The notes: generated by a model not told the origin, from the letters alone. 64,000 nt of DNA from DATJPR01 sp963811705 (GCA_963811705.1 CAWESL010000003.1:186001-250000), one strand, 5' to 3'. Shown: positions 35,345 to 44,767, numbered from the stretch's first letter. Program-made: numbers and translations.

Positions 35345-36445
35345 TTACGCTGCTGCGGCAGCGAGAGGATGGACCTTCAGGACGTCGTACAAGGTGGTCC
35401 GCTGGGCCGCGCCGAATCCCGATTCATGGATAAGCTGAATGCACTCTTCGGTGTTCGTCTTGTTGACGAAGTTCGCCGCCGCGTGAACATTTTCTTCCTG
35501 CAGTGTCCCGCCGAAATCATCCGCACCGAAATGCAAGGCGATCTGCCCGGTCTTCTTCCCTTCCGAAAACCATGATGCCTGGATGTGCGGCACGTTGTTC
35601 AGATACAGCCGGGACAGCGCGAGAATCTGCAGGTATCGCATGGGACTGGCGTAACGCGGGATAATCTTCTCGAGCGGCGTGTTGCCGGGCTTGAAACTCC
35701 AGGGGACAAACGCGGTAAAACCACCGTATTCGTCCTGCAGCGCACGCACCACTTCCAGATGCTCTATAATATCGTCGTTTTGTTCCAGGTGCCCGTACAT
35801 CATCGTCGCCGTGCTCTTGAAGCCGATCTTGTGTGCCTCCCGCATGACGTTGAGCCAATCGGCCGATGTCCCTTTCAGGTGACTGATCTTCCGCTTGACC
35901 CGGTCCGAGAGGATTTCCGCCCCTCCACCGGGAATCGACCGAAGCCCCGCATCCCACAGCTTCCGCAAGACTTCCGGCACGGAGAGACCGGCGATCTTCG
36001 CCATTCCGAGTATCTCCGAAGTGGAAAAGAAATGCGGGTAGATCTGGGGCACCTCCCGAACGGTCCGCCCGACAAGCTCAAGATAATAGTCGAACGGCAG
36101 CGAGGGATGAACGCCCCCCTGAAGAAGAACCGTCGTCACTCCGTTTGCCGCCGCCTCTTCGAATTTCGCGATCATATGATCGACGGAATACGTGTACTCC
36201 CCGTCGTCCCCGGGATGGCGGTAGAAAGCGCAAAAGATGCAGTCGATCGTGCAGAGGTTGGAATAGTTGGGGTTGGTATCGATGACAAATGTCACCTCCT
36301 GCTTCGGGTTCATTTGAAACCGAACAGAGTTCGCCGCATCCGCAAGATCGAGCAACTCCGCACGATCCAGGAGCAAGAGCCCTTCTTCTCTGCTCAAGCG
36401 TGCCCCACCGGCCGCCTTTGCGAGCACATCGGGAATCGTGTTCAT
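35345..36445 (-). CDS. mqnC: cyclic dehypoxanthine futalosine synthase (MqnC, radical SAM)
   Basis: Radical SAM enzyme that cyclises dehypoxanthine futalosine. 366 aa. The Fe-S cluster motif is CTIDCIFC (Cx3Cx2C) in NPNYSNLCTIDC. Further family marks: LLQGGVHPSLPFDYYLEL, LWDAGLRSIPGGGAEIL, and FGADDFGGTLQEENVH. ATG 36445 overlaps the mqnEA stop (ATGA) and has GAGGAGA about 9 bases upstream; the frame extends far upstream inside mqnEA without meaning. Last gene of the mqn operon, ending against mqnD. Confidence 0.94.
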   Translation of the reverse strand: MNTIPDVLAKAAGGARLSREEGLLLLDRAELLDLADAANSVRFQMNPKQEVTFVIDTNPNYSNLCTIDCIFCAFYRHPGDDGEYTYSVDHMIAKFEEAAANGVTTVLLQGGVHPSLPFDYYLELVGRTVREVPQIYPHFFSTSEILGMAKIAGLSVPEVLRKLWDAGLRSIPGGGAEILSDRVKRKISHLKGTSADWLNVMREAHKIGFKSTATMMYGHLEQNDDIIEHLEVVRALQDEYGGFTAFVPWSFKPGNTPLEKIIPRYASPMRYLQILALSRLYLNNVPHIQASWFSEGKKTGQIALHFGADDFGGTLQEENVHAAANFVNKTNTEECIQLIHESGFGAAQRTTLYDVLKVHPLAAAAA

Positions 36446-38355
36446 GAGATCGTCTCCTCCACGACGGCTTCCTGCAAGGACTCGAGCGCATCGACAAGCT
36501 GTTTGAATCGATCCATCGCCTCTTTCTCCCGTTCGCCGATCCGGAACGTGAACGCACCGAGATAGTCCGCGACCTCGGCGAGGCTCAACCCGATCCGTCG
36601 GCCATGCACGGAACCCACCGCGCCGAAATCTTTTGAAGAGGCAACGAGCGAACGGCCGATCATCGCGTCGAGTTCGCGCCTGGCCTCTTCCGCCATCGAC
36701 TTCTGCCGGGCCCAGACCGCAAACACAAACGGCAGGTCCTGCCACTCCTGCCATTCGCGTGCAAGATCAAACACCTGAGGATACCCTTCCACGCCGAATT
36801 TGCGTCCGCGTAACGCTTCGTCGCCGATCAGGAGAACGCCGTCGAACGCCGTCCAGTCATTGACCCCGGAATGCAGCCGCTGAAACGTCGTCTTGACATG
36901 GTACTTCTTCTCCAGGAGAATCTTCAGGAGATAAATCGACGTCGCGGTGCCGTCCGTGATCCCGATGGTTGCTCCGTTGAGGTCCTCCCACCGGTGTCGC
37001 GAAAAGAGAAGCACGCTCAGGACCTCGCGGTGGTTCGCGATGCACCAGTCCATGAGATCCAGGTGGTCCTGGTGGCTGAAATAGTCCATGAGCGAAAACG
37101 GTCCGGCATCGACTTCTCCCGCGCGGCAGAGGATGCCCATCCGTCGCGGAACGACGGGAAGAAGCTTGAACCGATCCCGTTCAAAGTGTTCATAGAACGG
37201 AACGGAATTCAAGTACGGGATCTTCCCGACAACGTTTTTCGCATGAAGATGGAGCGGGTTATAATACGCGTCACGTTCCACCGGGATTTTCCCCGCATCG
37301 CTGATGATCCGAATCAATCGTTCCTTTGCCAGCGTAAGCGGACTGATCGCACCCGCATCATGGGCAATCTTCTCGCCGCCGACAGTCCCGTCGATGTCGT
37401 CGGCGCCGAAATTCAGAGCGATGGAAGCGACCTCTTCCGTCAGCATCACCCAGTAGGCCTTGATGTGCGGGAAGTTGTCGAGCATGAGGCGGGAAACGGC
37501 GATGGTCTTCAGATCGTCAATCGCAGAGGTGAATTGATTTCTCGGTTTGATGCCGGTCTCCCCCGGCTGAAAGGCAAGCGGCACGAAGGTCAGAAACCCT
37601 CCGGTTTCATCCTGCGCCTCGCGGAGCTTGATCATGTGGACGAGACGTTCTTCAAGGGTCTCGATGTGTCCGTAGAGCATCGTGCTGTTCGTCGGAATCC
37701 CGAGACGGTGTGCCGTCTTGTGAACTTCGAACCATCCTCTGGCCCCGATTTTTTGCGGGAACAACTGCCGCCGCACCCGTTCCGAGAAGATCTCTGCGCC
37801 TCCGCCCGGCATCGTGCGAAGGCCGGCCGCTTGAAGCTGGCGGAGAACGTCGAAAACCGGCATTTTGAATTTCTTGTGGAAGAAATCGATCTCGACGGCG
37901 GTAAATGCCTTGATGTCCGCCTCCGGGAGAACACGGTGGATCGACCGCACGATATCGAGATAGCGCTCCCAGGGCCAATCCGGAGGCATGCCGCCCGTGA
38001 CATGCACTTCCTTGATTTCCGGCGTCAGCTTCGCAAGGATTGCTTCGGTCGACATTTCGTAGGCATGCGCATCGTTCTTCTTCGCAGCAAAGTCACAGAA
38101 CTTGCAGGAAAGGACGCAGACGTTGGTCGGCTCGATCTTTTGATTGAGCACAAAATAGACGGCGTCGCCGCTTCGCGCCTGTTGAACAGCGTGCGCCAGG
38201 CGTCCCAGCCCGATGATGTCTTCCGTCTTGTAGAGGTGCAGCCCATCCTGAAGAGACAGGCGTTCTCCCTGCTGGACCTTTTCCCAAATGCCACGAAGGG
38301 CGGAATCGCGAAAGTGCATGATGCTATTCCCGGATAAGAATGTTTCATGGTGCAT
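36442..38355 (-). CDS. mqnE-mqnA: fused aminofutalosine synthase (MqnE) and chorismate dehydratase (MqnA)
   Basis: 637 aa, two enzymes in one chain. Residues 1-372 are MqnE: radical SAM motif CVLSCKFC (Cys80, 84, 87), EVHVTGGMPPDWPWERYLD, GLRTMPGGGAEIFSERVR, FGADDIDGTVGGEKIAHDAG. Residues 376-637 are MqnA: GKIPYLNSVPFYEHF (conserved Asn383), GILCRAGEVDAGPFSLMDYF, IGITDGTATSIYLLKILL, and VFAVWA. MqnA makes 3-enolpyruvyl-benzoate from chorismate; MqnE joins it to SAM-derived adenosyl to give aminofutalosine. The junction (372-376) is short, with no stop or frameshift. ATG 38355 has GGAAG upstream and lies 6 bases after the ubiD stop; ATG 38319 is an alternative. Confidence 0.93.
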   Translation of the reverse strand: MHHETFLSGNSIMHFRDSALRGIWEKVQQGERLSLQDGLHLYKTEDIIGLGRLAHAVQQARSGDAVYFVLNQKIEPTNVCVLSCKFCDFAAKKNDAHAYEMSTEAILAKLTPEIKEVHVTGGMPPDWPWERYLDIVRSIHRVLPEADIKAFTAVEIDFFHKKFKMPVFDVLRQLQAAGLRTMPGGGAEIFSERVRRQLFPQKIGARGWFEVHKTAHRLGIPTNSTMLYGHIETLEERLVHMIKLREAQDETGGFLTFVPLAFQPGETGIKPRNQFTSAIDDLKTIAVSRLMLDNFPHIKAYWVMLTEEVASIALNFGADDIDGTVGGEKIAHDAGAISPLTLAKERLIRIISDAGKIPVERDAYYNPLHLHAKNVVGKIPYLNSVPFYEHFERDRFKLLPVVPRRMGILCRAGEVDAGPFSLMDYFSHQDHLDLMDWCIANHREVLSVLLFSRHRWEDLNGATIGITDGTATSIYLLKILLEKKYHVKTTFQRLHSGVNDWTAFDGVLLIGDEALRGRKFGVEGYPQVFDLAREWQEWQDLPFVFAVWARQKSMAEEARRELDAMIGRSLVASSKDFGAVGSVHGRRIGLSLAEVADYLGAFTFRIGEREKEAMDRFKQLVDALESLQEAVVEETIS

Positions 38356-38361
38356 AGTCTT

Positions 38362-40173
38362 CTACTTCCAGTACTGATCCCAGCGTTCTTCGACCCTCCG
38401 CGCCACACCGTCAGTCATCTTCAGTGGTTCGGGATATCCCCGTTTCCAAGTCGCATCAATTCCCATCGGGCCCCCGTAGATCGGGCTGATGCCGATCAGG
38501 CGTTGCTCCCGGAACAGGACATCGCGCTCGCAGTCGAAGCGGGTGAACACTCCCCAAAGGCGGTTTTCCCGGTCATGGATATCCACGTCGTCGCTCACGC
38601 AGGCGATAATCCGCACGTCTGCAACATCCGGATGGGCGAGAAGAGTTTCCATCACTTCCCTCCCTGCACCCGAGACCTTCACCGTGAGCATGCATTCTGC
38701 GGATATGTGCAAGTCCAATATGGCACGGTGCGCTGAGCGGAGGCCCAGAAGTCTGTCACGGGAAAGCGGCGCAGGCGGCCGGGGACGCGGTGCCCGGGCA
38801 ACTTTCCTGGTCGCATCCAGGACCATGCGGCTTCCCATGTTCATTGTGAAGCTCGTGAAATCAAGGGTGTCCAAAGGCACACGGGGAACAAGGAGAAAGT
38901 CAAAATGCGGGTCAAAATTCTCGCGTACGGCATGGAATACGGCATCGATGTCCCGGACGTTCACCCCCTCGGAAACCAGGATCATGCACTTTGTCAGTGA
39001 CAATTGAGAAAGCCCGAGCAGACCAAGCGCGGTTTTCATTGACTCCTTGGCATACCGCTGGTCCACAGCGACGACGAGAAGATTGTGGAACCCCGCTTCG
39101 TAGTAGGCCCAGAGGGAATCCACTTCCGCATGGACGAGTTTCGCCAGGGGACCGAGGATGAGTTGCGTGGCGTCGCCCATGAACTTGTCTTCCATGGGCG
39201 GGATGCCAACGACCGTCGCCGGATAGACCGCGTCCCGTCGCCGGGTGATCGTCCTGATATGAAAGACCGGGAAGTCGGCGGCATGCGAGTAGTGACCGAA
39301 ATGATCTCCGAAAGGACCTTCCATCCTCCGTTCGTGCAACGGGACGACGCCTTCAAGGACGAACTCCGCACAGGCAGGAACGGCGACGGCAATCGATTTT
39401 CCTTTGACGAACCGCGTCCGTTCGCCCCGGAGAAATCCGGCGAACATCGCTTCATCGATATTTTCAGGCAGGGCTGCAATCGTCGCCATCAGCAGCGCCG
39501 GATCGGTGCCGAGCGCCACCGCCATTTCAAATTGTCGACCGTGCTTCTCCGCCTGATAATAGTGGAACCCGCCCCCTTTTTGAATCTGCCAGTGCATTCC
39601 GGTCGTGCGCGCGTCGAACACCTGCATCCGGTACATGCCCATGTTTCGTTTTCCGTTCCGGGGATCATACGTGATCACCTGCGGAAGCGTGAGGAACCGG
39701 CCGCCGTCCTGCGGCCAACAGGTGAGCACGGGAAGACGGTCGAGGTCAGGTTCTTCGACCACCTGCTGGCTCATTGCCCGGAACGCGCCCCGGGTTGGAG
39801 CATGCAAAAATCGGCGGGCAAAACTCCGGTGCTTCCAGATCGCGGAGGGCTTTGGAGGAAAGAGGTCTCCGAGAAAACGGAGCATTTCGTCGCCGAGCGC
39901 TTCCGGATGCGTGCCGAGCGCAAGTTCGCAGCGGCGGTCGCTCGCGAGCAGATTGATGACGAGAGGATACTGTGAGCCTTTGACCTTCTCGAACCAGAGT
40001 GCGGGCTTGCCTTCGTGAATGGCGCGCCTCGCGATTTCCGTGATCTCCAGGTACGGATCGACTTCGAAGCCGACCCGATGGAGCTCCCCTTCACGCTCGA
40101 GATACCGGGCGAAGTCGCCGATCGTGTGGATGCGCGGACGGGCGGACCGGGCGAAATCAGACGAACTCCTCAC
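38362..40173 (-). CDS. mqnL: UbiD-family decarboxylase, menaquinone-type (MqnL)
   Basis: prFMN-dependent decarboxylase expected to remove the 6-carboxylate after prenylation of 1,4-dihydroxy-6-naphthoate. About 603 aa, longer than E. coli UbiD (about 500 aa). Family blocks: RYLEREGELHRVGFEVDPYLEITEIARRA, VTRRRDAVYPATVVGIPPMEDKFMGDAT, and FGDHFGHYS. GTG 40173 starts just before the ubiX stop (17-base overlap) and gives a good family N-terminus; the open frame to 40263 adds 30 non-conserved residues. It needs the prFMN made by the ubiX product next to it. Confidence 0.9.
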   Translation of the reverse strand: MRSSSDFARSARPRIHTIGDFARYLEREGELHRVGFEVDPYLEITEIARRAIHEGKPALWFEKVKGSQYPLVINLLASDRRCELALGTHPEALGDEMLRFLGDLFPPKPSAIWKHRSFARRFLHAPTRGAFRAMSQQVVEEPDLDRLPVLTCWPQDGGRFLTLPQVITYDPRNGKRNMGMYRMQVFDARTTGMHWQIQKGGGFHYYQAEKHGRQFEMAVALGTDPALLMATIAALPENIDEAMFAGFLRGERTRFVKGKSIAVAVPACAEFVLEGVVPLHERRMEGPFGDHFGHYSHAADFPVFHIRTITRRRDAVYPATVVGIPPMEDKFMGDATQLILGPLAKLVHAEVDSLWAYYEAGFHNLLVVAVDQRYAKESMKTALGLLGLSQLSLTKCMILVSEGVNVRDIDAVFHAVRENFDPHFDFLLVPRVPLDTLDFTSFTMNMGSRMVLDATRKVARAPRPRPPAPLSRDRLLGLRSAHRAILDLHISAECMLTVKVSGAGREVMETLLAHPDVADVRIIACVSDDVDIHDRENRLWGVFTRFDCERDVLFREQRLIGISPIYGGPMGIDATWKRGYPEPLKMTDGVARRVEERWDQYWK

Positions 40174-40708
40174 GCCGCCACCCTTTCCCTTGTTCGCCCT
40201 CCAGTTGAGAGAGGACTTTGTCGGTAAATGCGCCGATGTAGTCGTCGACGGTTTTCGGTACATGATAGAGTGGCGGGGAGATCGGCATGATCGTGGCGCC
40301 GTAGCCCGACAAGCGCGCGCACTGCTCCAGGGTTACTGTCGACAGGGGCGTTTCGCGGACACAGAGAATCAGCTTGTACCGTTCCTTCAAACACACCTGA
40401 GCCGCACGCGTGATGAGCGTATCCCCGATCCCCGAGGCGATCTTGCCGATTGTCGAAGTGGAGGCAGGGATGATCACCAGCGCGTCGAACCGGTTCGACC
40501 CGGAGGCCGGCGGCGCGGTGAGATCGTCGTCCGAGAATTGCTTTGCGACGTACGGCTTCAGGTCCTTCTCTCCAATGCCGAGTTCGTCGCGGAGAAGGAC
40601 TTTTCCCCAGTCACTCACGACGAGGAAATTACGATGGGAGCATTTCTTGAGAAAGTCGAGCGCATATGCCGCGCCGGACGAGCCGGTAATCCCGACGACG
40701 ATCTTCAC
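40157..40708 (-). CDS. mqnM: UbiX-family flavin prenyltransferase (MqnM)
   Basis: Makes prenylated FMN, the cofactor of the UbiD-type decarboxylase. 183 aa. It begins KIVVGITGSSGAAYALDFLKKC, the FMN-binding start of UbiX, and has LVIIPASTSTIGKIASGIGDTLITRAA and LVVSDWGKVLLRDE; the C-terminal half holds ERYKLILCVRETPLSTVTLEQ. The length is normal. Overlaps both neighbours: ubiA (ATGA) and ubiD (17 bases). Confidence 0.94.
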   Translation of the reverse strand: MKIVVGITGSSGAAYALDFLKKCSHRNFLVVSDWGKVLLRDELGIGEKDLKPYVAKQFSDDDLTAPPASGSNRFDALVIIPASTSTIGKIASGIGDTLITRAAQVCLKERYKLILCVRETPLSTVTLEQCARLSGYGATIMPISPPLYHVPKTVDDYIGAFTDKVLSQLEGEQGKGWRREEFV

Positions 40709-41538
40709 GCAAGCTCCCCGACAAGAATCATGAAGAAGACGGAAAATCCCGCGACGGCGTTGATGGTAAAAAACGCAAGCTCGACGTCCGATGCTTTTCG
40801 TTGCTCGAGAAACAGAAGAATGCCGGTCAACACCAGAAGGGGGAGCGCCAACAGGGAGAGAATGGAGTAGAAGAAGAGGACGGCCAGGAGGACGAACGCG
40901 ATTCCGTGGAACACCGCCGAATACTGGAGCGCCGTGTTCCTGCCGAACCGGGAGGGAAAGGAATAGAGGTTCTCCTTCCGGTCGAATTCCTCATCAAGGG
41001 TGGAATAGATAATGTCGAATCCCGCCACCCAAAAGAGCGTGAAGAAACTGAGAAGCAGCGGGATGGTCAGGTTCTGGAACGTCGGCGACACGGCGAACCA
41101 GCCGCCGAGCGGCCCCATGGCCAGCCCCAGACCCACCCCGAAATGCGCAAGCGGTGTATACCGCTTCATCGTGGGATAGACGATGAAGATCGCAAGCGGG
41201 ATCGGCGAGAGCATGAAGCAAAAATCCGAGAGGAACCACGCCGAGCCGAAATACAGCAGTGCGCCGGCGACAAGAACCCAGAGCGCCTCGCTGAGAGACA
41301 TCCGGCCCGAGGGAAGATCCCGGACCGACGTCCGCGGATTCTTCGCATCGATATGCCGATCGATGATCCTGTTGAGTGCGAAAGCGATGGTCCGCGCCCC
41401 GGTCGCCGCCGCGAGGACAAGGAAGAGCACTTTCACAGAGGGGAACGACCCTTTCGTCCCGAGGAGCACGCCGCTATAAATGAGCGGGAGGGAAAACAAG
41501 GTGTGTTCAATTTTGACGAACGAGAAGTATTTTTTCAC
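40705..41538 (-). CDS. mqnP: UbiA-family prenyltransferase (MqnP)
   Basis: Membrane prenyltransferase expected to attach the isoprenoid tail to 1,4-dihydroxy-6-naphthoate. 277 aa with about nine hydrophobic segments. The first Asp motif is NRIIDRHIDAKNPRT and the second is DIIYSTLDEEFDRKENLYS, both needed for Mg-diphosphate binding. Start is GTG 41538; no strong ribosome binding site is evident. First gene of the minus-strand mqn operon (mqnP-mqnM-mqnL-mqnEA-mqnC). Confidence 0.93.
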   Translation of the reverse strand: MKKYFSFVKIEHTLFSLPLIYSGVLLGTKGSFPSVKVLFLVLAAATGARTIAFALNRIIDRHIDAKNPRTSVRDLPSGRMSLSEALWVLVAGALLYFGSAWFLSDFCFMLSPIPLAIFIVYPTMKRYTPLAHFGVGLGLAMGPLGGWFAVSPTFQNLTIPLLLSFFTLFWVAGFDIIYSTLDEEFDRKENLYSFPSRFGRNTALQYSAVFHGIAFVLLAVLFFYSILSLLALPLLVLTGILLFLEQRKASDVELAFFTINAVAGFSVFFMILVGELA

Positions 41539-41652
41539 AATGTGGCCGAGATTGCGTCCGTGATGGTAAAAAGAAGGGACTTGGGACCAGGGATCGGGGG
41601 TAAGAAATTACTGATTGCGAGTTTCTCACGATCTCCAAGTCGCGCAGTTACC

Positions 41653-41669
41653 GAGTCGCAACGCGACTC
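41653..41669. repeat. hairpin in the mqnP-guaA gap
   Basis: GAGTCGC (41653-41659), AAC, GCGACTC (41663-41669): a perfect 7-base stem, in the 198 bases between the guaA stop (41737) and the mqnP GTG (41538). It is followed by no T-run. It may end guaA transcription, or be part of the mqn leader. I see nothing else named in this gap. Confidence 0.4.
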
Positions 41670-41736
41670 AGTCGTAAGCTCCATGGTCTCCCGTTCCCCC
41701 TTCTCCCTTTCCAACGCTCTCCGTCGTTTTCCGGCA

Positions 41737-43290
41737 CTACTCCCATTCGATTGTTGCCGGCGGCTTCGAGCTTATGTCGTACACGATCCGATTGATGCCG
41801 CGCACCTCGTTGGTGATCCGCGACGAAATCCGTGCGAGCACTTCATGCGGGACGCGATACCAGTCGGCGGTCATCCCATCGACGCTCGAGACCGCTCTCA
41901 CGGCGGCGGTATACTCATACGTCCGGTCATCGCCCATCACGCCGACCGACTGAACGGGAAGAAGGACGGCGAAGCACTGCCAGATGTCCCGATACAGACC
42001 GGCGGCCTGAATTTCCTCGATCAGAATGACATCCGCCGCCCGCAGGAGTGCAAGTCGTTCACGGGTGATCGGACCGAGAATGCGCACGGCAAGACCGGGA
42101 CCCGGAAAGGGGTGTCGCCAGATGAGCGCGTCTGGGACACCGAGGGTCTTCCCCACTTCACGAACCTCATCCTTGAACAGCTCGCGAAAGGGCTCGATGA
42201 GCCGAAGGTGCATTCGTTCGGGGAGTCCGCCGACATTGTGGTGCGTCTTGATGGTGACGGACGGACCCCGGAACGACGTCGATTCGATGACGTCGGGGTA
42301 CAATGTCCCCTGCGCCAGGAAATCGACCTTTCCGATCTTCTTTGCCTCCCGCTCGAACACCTCGATGAACAGCCGGCCGATGATCTTCCGTTTTTGTTCG
42401 GGATCGGTAACCCCCGAAAGCTCGTTCAGGAATAGGTCGGTCGCGTCAACGTAGTCGAGGTTGATGTGAAAGGTGGAGCGGAAGGTATCGACGACCTGCT
42501 CCGATTCACCCTTGCGCATGAGTCCGTTGTTGATGTGAATGCAAAACAGCTTGTCGCCGATCGCCTTGTGCAGGAGCACCGCCGCGACCGCAGAATCGAC
42601 GCCACCGCTGAGCGCACAGAGGACCTTCCCGTCGCCGACTGTCCGGGTGATCTGTTCGATGGCATCGCCGACAAACGAGCTCGCGCTCCACCCTCCTTTG
42701 CAACCGCAGATGCCGTAGAGAAAATTCCGGAGGACTTCCTTTCCCCGCGGTGTGTGGACAACTTCCGGGTGGAACTGGACGCCGTACAAGCGTTTTGCCT
42801 TGTTCCGGATCGCGCAGATCGGCGCGTTCGAAGTATGGGCGATCGGCTCAAAGCCCTTCGGGATGGAGGTGAGGTGGTCGCCGTGGCTCATCCAGACGGT
42901 CAGCGTGTCCTGCCGGCTCCCGTCGAACCCGGAAAACAGGTCGGAGGTATCCTCGATCGTGAGTTGCGCGCTGCCATACTCGCGGCGCGCGGCCTTGTCC
43001 ACCTCACCCTCGAGCTGGAGCGCCATCAACTGCAGTCCATAGCAGATCCCGAGAACGGGAATTCCCAGGTCAAAGATCGCAGGGGAGGAGATCGGCGCGT
43101 TGGACTCGTAGGAACTGTACGGACTGCCAGAGAGGATGATCCCTTTCGGTGAGATCTCACGGACACGTTCCGGAGAGAGCGAAAACGGATGGAGTTCGGA
43201 ATAGACCCCCAGCTCGCGCACGCGCCGCGCGATCAACTGGGAGTACTGCGAACCATAATCGAGAATAAGAACGGTTTCTGGGTGAGCCAT
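41737..43290 (-). CDS. guaA: GMP synthase (glutamine-hydrolysing)
   Basis: Converts XMP to GMP using glutamine and ATP. 517 aa. The class I amidotransferase (1-195) has Cys in GICYGLQLMA and the His/Glu pair in FHPEVVHT. The ATP-pyrophosphatase (about 205-400) has SGGVDSAVAAVLLHKAIG. The C-terminal dimerisation domain ends GINRIVYDISSKPPATIEWE. ATG 43290 begins MAHPETVLILDYGSQYSQLIARRVRE, typical of GuaA; the longer frame to 43344 is not supported. Downstream of COG2403 by 77 bases. Confidence 0.95.
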   Translation of the reverse strand: MAHPETVLILDYGSQYSQLIARRVRELGVYSELHPFSLSPERVREISPKGIILSGSPYSSYESNAPISSPAIFDLGIPVLGICYGLQLMALQLEGEVDKAARREYGSAQLTIEDTSDLFSGFDGSRQDTLTVWMSHGDHLTSIPKGFEPIAHTSNAPICAIRNKAKRLYGVQFHPEVVHTPRGKEVLRNFLYGICGCKGGWSASSFVGDAIEQITRTVGDGKVLCALSGGVDSAVAAVLLHKAIGDKLFCIHINNGLMRKGESEQVVDTFRSTFHINLDYVDATDLFLNELSGVTDPEQKRKIIGRLFIEVFEREAKKIGKVDFLAQGTLYPDVIESTSFRGPSVTIKTHHNVGGLPERMHLRLIEPFRELFKDEVREVGKTLGVPDALIWRHPFPGPGLAVRILGPITRERLALLRAADVILIEEIQAAGLYRDIWQCFAVLLPVQSVGVMGDDRTYEYTAAVRAVSSVDGMTADWYRVPHEVLARISSRITNEVRGINRIVYDISSKPPATIEWE

Positions 43291-43367
43291 AGTGGGCAGA
43301 GTCTCAGAGAGAATAAATATACCAAATCCTGTTCTTAGACTCAATCACTCCCTGCGGCAGCTGCCGG

Positions 43368-44717
43368 TTAGCGGCGCTTTTTGCGTCGACCGGAAACATG
43401 TTTCTTCACGAACGCATCAAGAACATCTGCAAGATCGGGCTTGGTCTGTTCCGCGAGGACGTATTGCACCCTCGTGGAAGGCTTCGTGATCCGGACGATG
43501 CGCCGCAGATCGATCGGCGTCCCGATGATGACGGCGTCACACGGGACCCGGTTGATCGTATCCTCGAGATCTTTGAGCTGTTCGCCGCCGTACCCCATCG
43601 CCGGCAGGAGCGTCCCGGTCCGCGGGTATTTCTCGTACGTCTCCGCGATCGTGCGGACCGCATACGGCCGGGGATCGATGATCTCCGCCGCGCCGAATTG
43701 ACGGGCGGCCAGGATTCCCGCACCGAATTGCATCTCCCCGTGCGTCAACGTTGGACCGTCTTCGATCACGAGAACGCGTTTTCCTTTGATGACATCGGGA
43801 TCGTCGACACTGATCGGCGAGGTGGCGAGGATCACAAGGGCTTTCGAGTTCATCCGCCCGACGTTCGAGACCACCGTGTCGACGTTGGCGGCGGTTGCGC
43901 TGTCCACCTTGTTGACAACCACCACATCGGCGAGCCGGACATTCGTGGCACCGGGATAGTACTGAAGCTCGTGCCCTGGCCGGTGCGGATCGGCCACGGT
44001 GATCGTGAGGTCAGGCGCATAGAACGAGGTATCGTTGTTGCCGCCGTCCCAGATGACAATATCGGCCTCTTTTTCTGCAAGACGCAGAATCGCCTCGTAG
44101 TCGACGCCGGCGTAGATGACGCCGCCTTCCACGATGTGCGGTTCATACTCTTCCATCTCTTCCACCGTGCAGTGATGCTTCTGCAGATCGTCGAGTGTCG
44201 CGTACCGCTGGACACGCTGCTTGACAAGATCGCCATACGGCATCGGATGCCGGACGGCGACGACCCGCAGTCCCTTGCTCCGGAGATGAGAACAAACGCG
44301 GCGCGATGTCTGGCTTTTCCCTGCGCCGGTGCGAACGGCAACGACGGCGATCACGGGGACCGACGACTCCAGCATCGTCTCCTGTGCGCCAAGGAGGGTG
44401 AACTCCGCCCCGCAGGCATTCACCAGGGACGCCTTCTCCATCACATACTGATTCGCGACATCCGAGTAGGAGAAGATGACTTCTTCGACGTCGAACTTCT
44501 TGATAAGGGTGGGCAACTCGGATTCCGGAAAGATGGGGATCCCCTTGGGATACAGCGACCCCGCCAACTTTGCCGGATACCGGCGTCCGGCGATATTCGG
44601 GATTTGCGTCGCAGTGAACGCGACGACCTGGTAGCGCTTGTTGCCCCGGAAGACCGTGTTGAAATTATGGAAATCTCTTCCTGCGGCGCCCATAATGAGT
44701 ACGTTAATTCGAACCAT
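43368..44717 (-). CDS. COG2403 P-loop protein, cyclic 2,3-diphosphoglycerate synthetase family
   Basis: 449 aa. N-terminal Rossmann-like region (INVLIMGAAGRDFHNFN); a central P-loop segment (VIAVVAVRTGAGKSQTSRRVCSHL, Walker A GAGKSQ) with DIVIWDGGNNDTSFY as the probable Walker B region; then VVVNKVDSATAANV, a GTPase-like NKxD; and a C-terminal part (RIVRITKPSTRVQYVLAEQ). Homology is to the family of the archaeal enzyme that makes cyclic 2,3-diphosphoglycerate, but many bacterial members are uncharacterised. It ends 77 bases before guaA and follows arcC by 50. A role in bacteria is not established, so I give no symbol. Confidence 0.8.
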   Translation of the reverse strand: MVRINVLIMGAAGRDFHNFNTVFRGNKRYQVVAFTATQIPNIAGRRYPAKLAGSLYPKGIPIFPESELPTLIKKFDVEEVIFSYSDVANQYVMEKASLVNACGAEFTLLGAQETMLESSVPVIAVVAVRTGAGKSQTSRRVCSHLRSKGLRVVAVRHPMPYGDLVKQRVQRYATLDDLQKHHCTVEEMEEYEPHIVEGGVIYAGVDYEAILRLAEKEADIVIWDGGNNDTSFYAPDLTITVADPHRPGHELQYYPGATNVRLADVVVVNKVDSATAANVDTVVSNVGRMNSKALVILATSPISVDDPDVIKGKRVLVIEDGPTLTHGEMQFGAGILAARQFGAAEIIDPRPYAVRTIAETYEKYPRTGTLLPAMGYGGEQLKDLEDTINRVPCDAVIIGTPIDLRRIVRITKPSTRVQYVLAEQTKPDLADVLDAFVKKHVSGRRKKRR

Positions 44718-44767
44718 GCGAGACCAACGATTGGATAGTGAATTGATTGTCGGCTAGGGACGAACGA

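Noticed and set aside
35333..35345. Terminator between mqnD and mqnC
   Set aside because: ACCCC-GAC-GGGGT gives only a 5-bp stem with a 3-base loop and no T-run; too weak to claim.
36446..36754. N-terminal extension of mqnC
   Set aside because: Overlaps mqnEA, non-conserved; ATG 36445 has a Shine-Dalgarno and family N-terminus.
40801..42435. Long open frame (544 codons) on the plus strand over mqnP and guaA
   Set aside because: It runs antisense to two well-conserved genes and has His/Arg/Asp/Glu-rich composition without a domain; a GC-rich shadow.
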